From contig JAQXJP010000011.1 in assembly GCA_029008875.1 (NCBI GenBank), positions 1-63,375 of the forward strand: DNA of 63,375 nucleotides, in the 5' to 3' direction. The notes under the pieces are model-generated. The model was not told where the DNA came from, made no database searches, and saw nothing but the letters and a program-made list of their open reading frames with translations. The translations under genes and the position numbers were made by a program. Each line of letters opens with the position of its first letter. The first letter of the stretch is position 1. Shown here piece by piece: positions 33,501 to 41,229 of this stretch. The stretch is from Lachnospiraceae bacterium. Lineage in GTDB: Bacteria; Bacillota; Clostridia; Lachnospirales; Lachnospiraceae.

Positions 33501-34052
33501 CTTCAGGAGACGAAGTATTTCCCGAAGGGAAAGCCTTGGCTTTTGGAATTTTTTGATCAAATCAAATTTTATCCGGTGTCGGCTGAGGAAATTCTGGAGG
33601 ACAGAGATAATTTTTTGCGGGGAAAGTTCGATATTCAAATAGAGGAAACCAGCTTTAATCTTGGCGAATATCGGAAATATCTGGAAAGTATTTCCGAGAG
33701 TGCAAAGGAATTTAAGGAACACCAGGAAGCGGCGTTTTTGGCGGAACGGCAGATGTGGAAAGAAAACGGGCTGGATCATTTCGAGTCGGAGGAAGAGGAT
33801 GTTCCCCTTTTTGCGACGGTAGAACTGCCGGAGGGAAGCAACCCGATAAATGCAACGATTCCCGGCAGCGTATGGAAGCTGCAGGTGGCAGTGGGAGATT
33901 CTGTGAGCAAGGGACAGACGATTGCGGTACTGGAAAGCATGAAGATGGAATTTCCCATTGAGGCAGACTGTGCCGGAGAAATTGCGGAAGTATATGTGAA
34001 ACCCGGAGATAAGGTAGATGGAGGGCAGGCGCTGGTTGCCATTCGTTCCTAA
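30501..34052 (+). CDS. Biotin-dependent urea / guanidine carboxylase
   Basis: An 1183-aa single-chain carboxylase with the domain order of urea carboxylase. The biotin carboxylase (residues ~1-445) has RKVLIANRGAIAVR, KSTAGGGGIGIRI, GERDCSVQRRNQKVVEESPA and EVNTRLQVEHGITE. The carboxyltransferase region (~450-1030) is of the KipA/KipI type, with VLDGGVLTTVQDTPG, PFVSPS-like GPDGPSLGGFVCPVT and YNPARPW. The C-terminal biotin carrier has the modified lysine in LESMKMEF. Proteins of this family carboxylate urea or guanidine with ATP and bicarbonate. The DUF1989 neighbours favour guanidine, but one diagnostic residue comparison would be needed. The ATG at 30501 follows AGAAGGTGATACAT. Confidence 0.9.
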   Translation: MFRKVLIANRGAIAVRIERTLAKMNIGSVAVYSKADRDSLHVANADEAVFLGDGNAKETYLDEEKIIEACLKTGADAVHPGYGFLSENTDFAEKCSRKGITFIGPTAEQIKLFGLKVSAREIAQKAGVPLLPGTGLLAGKREALQKAEQIGYPVMLKSTAGGGGIGIRICESAEELEAAYDNVVYLAEANFNDGGVFLEKYVRKARHIEVQIFGNQYGEVTAIGERDCSVQRRNQKVVEESPAPNISDKTRQKMYEAAENLAKEAGYRNAGTVEFLYDESSEGFYFLEVNTRLQVEHGITEEVMGVDLVEWMVKEACGELRDLKEKVSEPKGHAIECRVYAEDCLNQFRPSCGKIDDVEFSPEARVETWVRKNIEITALYDPMLAKLIVHGEDREEAVAKMIRVLEDSRLYGVTSNMQYLHALLHTTEYQKGRLFTKMLEDFHPEEHALEVLDGGVLTTVQDTPGMIGYWTVGVPPCGAMDDYHFKLGNRLLENEEGAPGLEMTLRGGSYKFRTKTSFCITGADMNAKLDGNTIPMNTVITANAGQVLSLAMCKQGMRTYLTVKGGICVPRIMGSASTFVDGKFGGHNGRALRTGDVLQLSGELLAEENSFAQEKLPKITNNWTIGVIPGPQPTYEYLKKEYFDTLTTHEYTVNFNSARTGIRLNGPIPPWVREDGGEAGLHPSNIHDNAYAVGTLDLTGDQSILLGPDGPSLGGFVCPVTTAKGELWKLGQLHPGDKVHFALISLEQAKKIRLSNEVTEPVNEKLDAPYAVITTGKAGGVEYAIRLSGEENILIEFGKMELDISLRFRVQVLMQELEKTDLPIIDMTPGIRSLQVHFSVEKIDAREMAEAVREINDRLPNIEEITVKSRILHLPLSWDDPQTQLAARRYQQTVRPNAPWCPSNPEFIRRINGLDTLEDVKRIVFDANYLVLGLGDVYLGAPVATPVDPRHRMVTTKYNPARPWTPENAVGIGGAYLCVYGMEGPGGYQFVGRTIQMWNPLQETKYFPKGKPWLLEFFDQIKFYPVSAEEILEDRDNFLRGKFDIQIEETSFNLGEYRKYLESISESAKEFKEHQEAAFLAERQMWKENGLDHFESEEEDVPLFATVELPEGSNPINATIPGSVWKLQVAVGDSVSKGQTIAVLESMKMEFPIEADCAGEIAEVYVKPGDKVDGGQALVAIRS

Positions 34053-34117
34053 TCAGGGTGAAGAGTAAAAGTAACACAGTGGTGGCGGAATAGATTCTGC
34101 GTGTGATAGGAGGCAGT

Positions 34118-35839
34118 ATGAGTAGTCAATATTTTTTCCCGGAGAGATTATCCATCAAATGGTTAAAAGAAATGTACCAAACCGGTGCAATTACCCCACT
34201 GGAAGTGGTGAACGAGATTCTTGCGAGGAGCGAAAAATATGAGGATTACAATATCTGGATTGTGAAGCCCAGCATGGAGGGGATTACTCCCTACTTAAAG
34301 AGGTTGGAGCAGATGGATTCCACCCTTCCGCTTTGGGGAATTCCTTTTGCAATCAAAGACAATATTGACCTGGAAGGGGTTCCCACAACCGCGGCATGTC
34401 CGGCATATGCATATACGCCAACGGAGAGTGCCACTGTTGTGGAGAAGTTGCTTGCAGCAGGAGCAATTCCGGTGGGAAAGACGAATCTGGATCAGTTTGC
34501 AACTGGACTTGTGGGGACCAGAAGTCCTTATGGGGAATGCCATAATGCTTTGGATCCGGAAATGATTTCCGGAGGCTCGTCTTCCGGCTCTGCCGTCAGC
34601 GTGGCGTTGGGACTTACAGCCTTCGCTCTGGGAACGGACACTGCGGGATCCGGTCGAGTCCCGGCAATGCTCAACAATCTTATCGGATATAAACCGCCGG
34701 TGGGATCTTGGTCCACAAAAGGTGTGGTGCCGGCGTGTGCATCTTTGGATTGTGTGACAGTATTTGCCGGAAGTATGGAAGATGCCAAGGAAGTGGATTC
34801 GGTGGCAAGAGGCTTCGACGAAGCATGCCCGTGGTCTCGCAAAATTGAAAAAAAATCTGACAGGTTGCCGTCCGTTATATTTTTACCCAATGAGGTTCCT
34901 TCTTTTTACGGAACTTGGGAAGAGGAATATTGCAGCAAGTGGAAAAATGCGGTCAAACGGATAGAGCGACTTGCAAAACAGAAAGGAATTACAGCAGAAT
35001 ATATTGACTATCAAATGTTTCAAGATGCGGCACTCATTCTGTATGAAGGGGCATATGTTGCAGAACGGTGGGAGGACTTGAAGGGATTTGTGGAAGGACA
35101 TCCTGGGGAGACATTTCCGGTAACAGAAACCATTCTTCGCTCCGGTGGTAAGGAGGAGCAGACAGCGGCCAAGCTGTTTGGAAATCTCCATGAGCTTCAA
35201 GCATATAAACATAAGGCACATATGATGTTGAAAGATGCGGTAATGATTATGCCCACTGCAGGGGGATCCTTTACGAGGGACCAGGTGCGAGAGGATCCAA
35301 TCGCCACCAACAGTAAGATGGGACTATATACGAATCATTGTAATTTGCTGGATATGGCAGCCGTTGCAATCCCGGAGAACAGGGATGATATGATACGGCC
35401 TTTCGGAATAACGGTGTTTGGTCGATTCGACAGAGAGGACCTTGTCTGTGGATTTGCGGAAGCTTTTTTGGAAGAGGAGACGGTTCCGTTGGCTGTGTGC
35501 GGACTTCATAAAAAGGGAAGAGCACTCGCTTACCAGTTGGAAGAACTCGGGGCGTACTACGTGGAGACAACGAGAACAGCAAGTACATATAAGCTCTACG
35601 AACTTGCCACAACTCCCACAAAACCGGGGCTTATGCGAGTGTCGGATGGAGGAGATTCCATCGAAGTGGATGTCTACGAACTTCCTGTTCAACAATTCGG
35701 TGTATTTATGAAAAGAGTGAGTGAGCCACTTGTGATTGGAGACCTGGAACTTGCGGATGGACGTGTGGTAAAGGGCTTTCTTTGCCAGGGTTATGCGTCT
35801 GAAACCGCGGTAGATATTACAGATAGAGGAAGTTTCTGA
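34118..35839 (+). CDS. atzF: Allophanate hydrolase
   Basis: A 573-aa enzyme that hydrolyses allophanate to ammonia and CO2, the last step of urea and guanidine carboxylase pathways. The amidase-signature half has the Lys-Ser-Ser triad: Lys in PFAIKDNIDLEGVP, Ser in SGGSSSGSAVSVALGL and the nucleophile Ser in GTDTAGSGRVPAMLN. The C-terminal domain typical of AtzF follows (~460-573: LCGFAEAFL-like, GLHKKGRALAYQLEELGA, YKLYELATTPTKPGLMRV), ending in ETAVDITDRGSF. The ATG at 34118 follows ATAGGAGGCAGT. The regulator gene starts 4 bases after its stop. Confidence 0.92.
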   Translation: MSSQYFFPERLSIKWLKEMYQTGAITPLEVVNEILARSEKYEDYNIWIVKPSMEGITPYLKRLEQMDSTLPLWGIPFAIKDNIDLEGVPTTAACPAYAYTPTESATVVEKLLAAGAIPVGKTNLDQFATGLVGTRSPYGECHNALDPEMISGGSSSGSAVSVALGLTAFALGTDTAGSGRVPAMLNNLIGYKPPVGSWSTKGVVPACASLDCVTVFAGSMEDAKEVDSVARGFDEACPWSRKIEKKSDRLPSVIFLPNEVPSFYGTWEEEYCSKWKNAVKRIERLAKQKGITAEYIDYQMFQDAALILYEGAYVAERWEDLKGFVEGHPGETFPVTETILRSGGKEEQTAAKLFGNLHELQAYKHKAHMMLKDAVMIMPTAGGSFTRDQVREDPIATNSKMGLYTNHCNLLDMAAVAIPENRDDMIRPFGITVFGRFDREDLVCGFAEAFLEEETVPLAVCGLHKKGRALAYQLEELGAYYVETTRTASTYKLYELATTPTKPGLMRVSDGGDSIEVDVYELPVQQFGVFMKRVSEPLVIGDLELADGRVVKGFLCQGYASETAVDITDRGSF

Positions 35840-35843
35840 TTAT

Positions 35844-36686
35844 ATGAAAGATTATCTCAATATTACGCAATTGGCAAAACTTCGAAATGTCACAACGGAA
35901 ACGCTCAGACATTATGACCGTATTGGACTGTTGAAACCGGAATATGTGGACGAGTTTACCGGATATCGATATTATTCCATGAATCAGGTGGAATTATTTG
36001 ATACGATTATTGATCTGAAGAATTTGGGTCTTCCGCTTAAGGATATTGCGGCGTATATGAGCTCGCGAAATATTGGGAATACCTATACACTTTTGACCAG
36101 CAAAGAATCTGACCTTAAGAGGGAAATTGCGGAAAAACAAAAGCAATTGAAGCAGATACAGCAAAAGATACAGTATCTGGAACAAATTCGTGATATGGAT
36201 TTTGATTCATCGGAAAAATGGGAAGTACACGAGAGAAAGGCAAGAAAACTTGTTGTATCGACGGCAGAGGAAGCATCAATTATTGATTTTTTCTATGAGT
36301 TTACAAAGTTGCGCGCTAACATGGAATCGGAATACACCATGTTTGGAACAAATGTGTCCGGCTCGGTTATTCTCGGCGAATCATTTTCAGATATCGATGC
36401 GAAGCGCCTGACCAGATATCCTGCAATTCCTTTGGAGTTATGCAAAAAGAAATTGGATTATGGAAAAGTAATGGAGTTGCCGGCCGGCAAATATTTGTGC
36501 TGTTATGGAAGGGGGCTATTTCAAGTTGGCAATCCTATGCTAAATCAGATAAGAGAGTATTTAGCCAGAAAGAAACTCAAAATAGTCGGAGATTTCTATG
36601 AAAGGGATATGTTGGATATGTCACTTACAAATGATGAAAAGGAACTTGCCTATTGCATCGAAATACCGGTGGAGGTCTTGACATGA
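35844..36686 (+). CDS. MerR-family regulator with effector-binding domain
   Basis: A 280-aa BmrR-like regulator. The winged helix-turn-helix (residues ~1-70) has YLNITQLAKLRNVTTETLRHYDRIG, LKPEYVDEFTGYRYYSMNQV and LGLPLKDIAAYM. A long dimerisation helix follows (~78-115). The GyrI-like effector domain begins near residue 130 (EYTMFGTNVSGSVILGE, ELPAGKYLCCYGRG, AYCIEIPVEV). It is the last gene of the operon and most likely controls it through the spacer palindrome at 22370-22390, sensing the substrate or a cation product. Its 3' end holds the promoter of the next operon. Confidence 0.9.
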   Translation: MKDYLNITQLAKLRNVTTETLRHYDRIGLLKPEYVDEFTGYRYYSMNQVELFDTIIDLKNLGLPLKDIAAYMSSRNIGNTYTLLTSKESDLKREIAEKQKQLKQIQQKIQYLEQIRDMDFDSSEKWEVHERKARKLVVSTAEEASIIDFFYEFTKLRANMESEYTMFGTNVSGSVILGESFSDIDAKRLTRYPAIPLELCKKKLDYGKVMELPAGKYLCCYGRGLFQVGNPMLNQIREYLARKKLKIVGDFYERDMLDMSLTNDEKELAYCIEIPVEVLT

Positions 36687-36707
36687 TTTCAAAAATCATG
36701 CTATCAT
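36678..36707 (+). promoter_or_regulatory. Sigma-A promoter before the manganese riboswitch
   Basis: TTGACA (36678-36683), an 18-bp spacer and TATCAT (36702-36707). It overlaps the stop codon of the MerR gene. Confidence 0.8.
36682..36700 (+). promoter_or_regulatory. Perfect 19-bp palindrome in the promoter spacer
   Basis: CATGATTT - CAA - AAATCATG, with 8-bp perfect arms, fills the -35/-10 spacer. It could be the operator of a metal-responsive repressor, or of a MerR-type protein. Confidence 0.6.
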
Positions 36708-36815
36708 CAGACTGGTATTAGGGAGTAGTTCACATCTGCTGTGCAGATGTTGTATTTTCCGTCATCACGTTATTTTGAGAATAACCGGATTGTACACTGA
36801 GACAGGAACGAGACT
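36708..36815 (+). ncRNA. yybP-ykoY manganese riboswitch
   Basis: The two conserved loop elements of the aptamer are present: AGGGAGTAG (36720-36728) and CCGTCATCAC (36759-36768), plus CTGAGAC (36797-36803). The arms between them form stable hairpins (CATCTGC-GCAGATG and GTTATT-AATAAC). A terminator follows at 36810-36854, so manganese binding probably prevents termination. The downstream gene is a P-type cation ATPase, a usual target of this riboswitch. Confidence 0.9.
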
Positions 36816-36854
36816 TTTATCGTACATAAGATGTGCGGTAGGAGTCTCTTTTTT
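36810..36854 (+). terminator. Riboswitch expression-platform terminator
   Basis: GAGACT (36810-36815) pairs with AGTCTC (36843-36848), with additional internal pairing, followed by TTTTTT. It shares bases with the 3' side of the aptamer, as expected for a switch. About 90 nt of leader with a GGCAGTTCTGCC mini-hairpin lie between it and the gene. Confidence 0.85.
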
Positions 36855-36945
36855 ATACATATCATTTCCTTCGGCAGTTCTGCCGAGTAAACCCGAATGT
36901 CAGAGACCCTATCGAAGGCAAATCAGTAGATAGGAGGAAAATTGA

Positions 36946-39576
36946 ATGAAGCATGATTGGGAACTGTCCATCCAGGAATTGGAGGAAAATTTGGAGACTT
37001 CCATCCATGGTCTCACGGAATCACAGGTCAGAGAAAAGAGAAAGCGGTACGGAGAGAATGTTCTGGAGGAAGGAAAACAGGAAAGTATTCTTTTGGTTTT
37101 TCTGCACCAGTTTTGTGATCTTTTGGTATTGATTCTCCTGGTGGCTGCAGTAATATCCATGGTTTCCGGCAACTGGGAGAGCACGCTGGTCATTTTGATT
37201 GTTCTGGTGATGAACGCCGTTTTGGGAACCGTCCAGCATGTGAAGGCGCAAAAATCCCTGGACAGCCTAAAGCAGCTCTCCGCCCCCAGTGCGAAAGTGT
37301 TGCGGGATGGGACAAAACAGGAAATCCCGTCAAAGGATATTGTGCCGGGAGATCTGGTGATGTTGGAAGCGGGGGACTTGATTGTGGCCGACGGGCGCGT
37401 GATTCACAATTATTCTCTGCAAATCAATGAAAGTTCCCTGACAGGAGAATCCGTGAATGTGGAAAAGGCCCAGGATATCCTCGAGGGGGATTTGGCTCTG
37501 GCAGACCGGAAAAATATGGTGTACGCGGGCAGCCTTGCAACCTATGGGAGGGCTGACGTATTGGTGACCGCCACGGGAATGGACACGGAAATCGGAAGAA
37601 TCGCAGGGCTGATGAACGATGTGCGGGATAAGAAAACTCCATTGCAGCAGAGCATGGACCGTTTCAGCAAGCACCTGGCCATTTTTATCATTGTCATCTC
37701 TGCCGTTGTGTTTGCTCTGTGCATGTATCGTCAGATGGAGCTTCTGGATTCCTTTATGTTCGCAGTGGCGCTGGCGGTTGCGGCAATCCCGGAAGCGCTC
37801 AGCTCCATTGTGACCATCGTTCAGGCCATGGGAACCCAGAAGATGGCAAAGGAAAACGCGATTATCAAGGAACTGAAGGCGGTGGAAAGTCTGGGCTGTG
37901 TGTCGGTGATCTGTTCCGATAAGACCGGAACCCTGACACTGAATCGAATGACGGTAAAGAGCATTTATGCGGATGGCAGGGCATTCCTGCCGGAGCAGAT
38001 CGATCTGTGGGATTCCCTGCAGCGCTATCTGCTGTACGATGCCATTTTGAACAATGACGCCAGCATCGCTGGGGGAAAAGAAATCGGAGATCCCACGGAA
38101 TACGCCCTGTTGGAAATGTTTCGCGGCATTCCCGCCATGGGCGAGAACCCGGAAGAGGCGTCAGAGTGGGACGAGGAGGTAATCCGACAGGCGCTGCAAC
38201 GCAAGGAGGAGCTTCCCTTTGATTCCGACCGGAAGCTGATGAGCTGCAAATATGATCTACGCGGGGTTCCGACAGTGTTGACCAAGGGTGCCGTGGATGT
38301 GCTGCTGGACCGCTGCATAGCGGTTCGCTATTCCGACGGGATTCGCCCCATGACCCAATCCGAGCGGGAAAAAATCGAACAGCAGAATCTGGGATATTCC
38401 CAAAACGGATTGCGGGTGCTGGCATTCGCATACAAGGAGACGGGGGAGCCCCTGACTATGGAGACGGAGAATGAATTCATCTTTCTCGGCTTGACTGCCA
38501 TGGTGGACCCGCCCCGCCCCGAGTCCGTGAAAGCGGTGGCGGATGCAAAATGTGCGGGGATTCGGCCGGTTATGATCACCGGTGACCACAAAATAACTGC
38601 GGTGGCCATCGCCAAGGAAATCGGTATCTATGAGGAGGGTGATTTGGCCCTGACAGGAATGGAGCTGGACACACTGTCCGAACAGGAACTGGAGGATAAG
38701 ATTGAGAAGGTGTCGGTCTATGCCCGGGTGTCGCCGGAGAACAAGATCCGAATCGTGCGGGCATGGCAGCAAAAAGGGCACGTTGTCTCCATGACGGGGG
38801 ACGGAGTCAATGATGCTCCCGCGTTGAAGGAGGCGGACATCGGCGTGTCCATGGGAATCACAGGTACGGAGGTGGCGAAGGATGCTTCTGCCATGATTTT
38901 GTCCGATGACAATTTTGCAACCATCATAAAGGCAGTTTTGAACGGGAGAAATGTATACCGGAATATCCGCAATGCCATTTTGTTTCTGCTGTCGGGGAAC
39001 ATGGCTGCCATTCTTGCGGTATTGTACACTTCCCTTCTGGGACTGGCAATCCCCTTTGCCCCGGTGCATCTGCTGTTTATCAATCTTCTGACAGATTCCC
39101 TTCCGGCCATCGCCATCGGCATGGAGCCCACGGATGAGGCTCTCCTGCGGGAAAAGCCAAGGGACCCGAAGGCCGGGATTTTGTCCAAGGATTTTTTCCT
39201 CAAGATATTTGCGCAGGGGGGACTCATTGCGGTTGCGGTTCTCGCCGCCTACTATCTCGGATTGGGGGAGAGCGCGGCACTGGCGTCCACCATGGCGTTT
39301 GCCACATTGACTCTGGCGAGACTGTTTCACGGATTCAACTGCAGAAGCACAAGGTCCATATTCCGGGTGGGATTATGCTCCAACCGATACAGCATCTACG
39401 CCTTTTTCGGGGGAGTCATACTGTTGTCTCTGGCACTTTTTGTTCCCCCGCTCCACGGAGTCTTTTCTGTGGTGACGCTTTCCCGGGAACAGGGGCTTTG
39501 GATATTGGGACTTGCAATTTGGCCCACACTGGTTATCCAGATTATCAAATGCGTAACAGAAAAAAAACCGGAGTGA
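36946..39576 (+). CDS. P-type Ca2+/Mn2+-transporting ATPase
   Basis: An 876-aa P2-type ATPase with ten predicted membrane segments. It has SLTGESVNVEK (actuator), AIPEALSSIVTIV (membrane helix 4 ion site), CSDKTGTLTLNRM (phosphorylated Asp), MTGDGVNDAPALKEADIGVSM and NLLTDSLPAIAIGMEPTDE (membrane helix 6 ion site). The helix 4 and 6 residues fit Ca2+/Mn2+ pumps rather than Na+/K+ pumps. Control by the upstream Mn2+ riboswitch points to manganese export in this case. The ATG at 36946 follows GATAGGAGGAAAATTGA. A K+/H+ antiporter follows 21 bases later. Confidence 0.93.
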   Translation: MKHDWELSIQELEENLETSIHGLTESQVREKRKRYGENVLEEGKQESILLVFLHQFCDLLVLILLVAAVISMVSGNWESTLVILIVLVMNAVLGTVQHVKAQKSLDSLKQLSAPSAKVLRDGTKQEIPSKDIVPGDLVMLEAGDLIVADGRVIHNYSLQINESSLTGESVNVEKAQDILEGDLALADRKNMVYAGSLATYGRADVLVTATGMDTEIGRIAGLMNDVRDKKTPLQQSMDRFSKHLAIFIIVISAVVFALCMYRQMELLDSFMFAVALAVAAIPEALSSIVTIVQAMGTQKMAKENAIIKELKAVESLGCVSVICSDKTGTLTLNRMTVKSIYADGRAFLPEQIDLWDSLQRYLLYDAILNNDASIAGGKEIGDPTEYALLEMFRGIPAMGENPEEASEWDEEVIRQALQRKEELPFDSDRKLMSCKYDLRGVPTVLTKGAVDVLLDRCIAVRYSDGIRPMTQSEREKIEQQNLGYSQNGLRVLAFAYKETGEPLTMETENEFIFLGLTAMVDPPRPESVKAVADAKCAGIRPVMITGDHKITAVAIAKEIGIYEEGDLALTGMELDTLSEQELEDKIEKVSVYARVSPENKIRIVRAWQQKGHVVSMTGDGVNDAPALKEADIGVSMGITGTEVAKDASAMILSDDNFATIIKAVLNGRNVYRNIRNAILFLLSGNMAAILAVLYTSLLGLAIPFAPVHLLFINLLTDSLPAIAIGMEPTDEALLREKPRDPKAGILSKDFFLKIFAQGGLIAVAVLAAYYLGLGESAALASTMAFATLTLARLFHGFNCRSTRSIFRVGLCSNRYSIYAFFGGVILLSLALFVPPLHGVFSVVTLSREQGLWILGLAIWPTLVIQIIKCVTEKKPE

Positions 39577-39597
39577 TTCGGATAGGAGGTACTGTTT

Positions 39598-41187
39598 ATG
39601 GAGTTAGGAATCGTTTTGGTTTCCCTGGTAATTTTTCTTAGTATTCTGGCGGAAAAGTTTTCCGTAAAGCTGGGGATGCCTGCTCTGATTCTGTTTATGT
39701 TTATCGGAATGTTGTTCGGAAGTGACGGCATCCTGAAAATACCCTTTGACAATTTTACGGTCACAAAAGATATCTGTTCCATCGCCCTGCTGTTTATCAT
39801 GTTTTACGGCGGATTTAACACCAAGTGGAAGGCGGCGAAGCCTGTGGCTGTAAAAGCCGGGTTACTGTCCACGGTGGGGGTTGTGGTAACCGCGCTGTTG
39901 ACAGCGGTGTTCTGCTACTTTTTTCTGGATTTTTCCGGGGCGGAGAGCTTCCTGATCGGGGCGGTATTATCCTCCACGGATGCCGCCAGCGTGTTCGCCA
40001 TTCTGCGGCAGAAAAAACTGAACCTGAAGGACGGGACGGCCTCCCTGCTGGAAGTAGAAAGCGGAAGTAACGATCCCATGGCCTATATGCTGACCGTGAT
40101 CGGCATCGGGCTTCTCGGCTCATCCCAGGGGACAAATCCCGTGGTGCTGGTGCTATCGCAGATTGTGTTGGGGGTTGTCTGGGGAGTCGTGTTTGCCATG
40201 CTTGCTATTTGGCTCCTGGAAAAAACAAGGCTGATTTCCGATGGGCTGGATACCATTTTTATGATTGCCATTGTGCTTTTGTGCTACAGTCTGTCCGGTA
40301 TTTTCGGGGGCAATCAGTATCTGAGCGTGTATCTCATGGGCATCATTGTGGGCAATAGCGGGATTAATAATAAGGCCACGCTGATCCCCTTCTTTGACGG
40401 GGTGACCAGCCTGTCCCAGATTCTGATCTTCTTCTTGTTGGGGCTTCTATCTTTTCCCCACGAGATGCCGCAGATTCTGTGGATAGCCCTGGCCATTGCG
40501 GTTTTTCTTACGCTGGTTGCCAGACCGGTTGCCGTATTCGGCATCCTGATGCCGTTTAAATGCAGTGTCAGCCAATGTCTGCTGGTTTCCTGGGCGGGCT
40601 TGCGCGGCGCGGCATCCTCTGTGTTTGCAATTATGGTGGTGGCGGGCGGAGCCTCTCTGTCCCACGATTTGTTCCATATTGTGTTTATGGTTTCCCTTTT
40701 CTCCGTGGCGATTCAGGGGACTTTTCTCCCGGCCTTCGCGGGGAAGCTGCATATGGTGGATGAGACGGCGGACGTCCGCAAGACCTTCAACGACTACCAG
40801 GATGAATCTGCCATCACATTGATGCGCATGCATATTCCCAAGGGTCATAGCTGGGAAAATAAGTGTATCCGCGAGGTAAATATGCCCACCGGTTCCCTGG
40901 CAATCATGATCAAACGAAATCAGGAGACCATCATTACCAAGGGGGACACACAGGTCTTGGCGGGAGATAATATCATCCTGAGTGTCCCGGCCTATGAGCC
41001 CACGGAAAACGATCAGTTGTTGGAAATCCAGATTGATAAGACCCACCCCTGGTGCGGGAAGGCCATTGCGGATCTGAATATTCCGGAGGATGAACTGTTG
41101 GCCATGATTATCCGGGATGGTCAGAATTTGATTCCGGATGGGAAAACGGTTATCCGTGAAAATGACATTGTAGTTACCTATAAATAA
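39598..41187 (+). CDS. K+/H+ antiporter with C-terminal TrkA-C domain
   Basis: A 529-aa CPA1-type antiporter. The membrane part (residues ~1-390) has the pore string LSSTDAASVFAIL (about residue 125) and EVESGSNDPMAYML with the catalytic ND-type acid pair. The cytosolic tail (~400-529) holds a RCK/TrkA-C fold (GHSWENKCIREVNMPTGSL, VLAGDNIILSVPA) and a second repeat (HPWCGKAIADLNIPEDELL). This is the NhaP2/CvrA layout. It should exchange K+ or Na+ for H+. The ATG at 39598 follows ATAGGAGGTACTGTTT. Confidence 0.92.
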   Translation: MELGIVLVSLVIFLSILAEKFSVKLGMPALILFMFIGMLFGSDGILKIPFDNFTVTKDICSIALLFIMFYGGFNTKWKAAKPVAVKAGLLSTVGVVVTALLTAVFCYFFLDFSGAESFLIGAVLSSTDAASVFAILRQKKLNLKDGTASLLEVESGSNDPMAYMLTVIGIGLLGSSQGTNPVVLVLSQIVLGVVWGVVFAMLAIWLLEKTRLISDGLDTIFMIAIVLLCYSLSGIFGGNQYLSVYLMGIIVGNSGINNKATLIPFFDGVTSLSQILIFFLLGLLSFPHEMPQILWIALAIAVFLTLVARPVAVFGILMPFKCSVSQCLLVSWAGLRGAASSVFAIMVVAGGASLSHDLFHIVFMVSLFSVAIQGTFLPAFAGKLHMVDETADVRKTFNDYQDESAITLMRMHIPKGHSWENKCIREVNMPTGSLAIMIKRNQETIITKGDTQVLAGDNIILSVPAYEPTENDQLLEIQIDKTHPWCGKAIADLNIPEDELLAMIIRDGQNLIPDGKTVIRENDIVVTYK

Positions 41188-41229
41188 GCAACAAATTAAC
41201 AAGCATAGATAGAGGAAAGGAACAATCGA

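Noticed and set aside
36687..36945. Small gene between the MerR gene and the ATPase
   Set aside because: The region is explained by a riboswitch with terminator; no ORF with a ribosome binding site is present.
38257..39330. 357-codon minus-strand frame
   Set aside because: It lies inside the P-type ATPase gene on the other strand and is rich in His, Gln and Arg, as expected for an antisense shadow.
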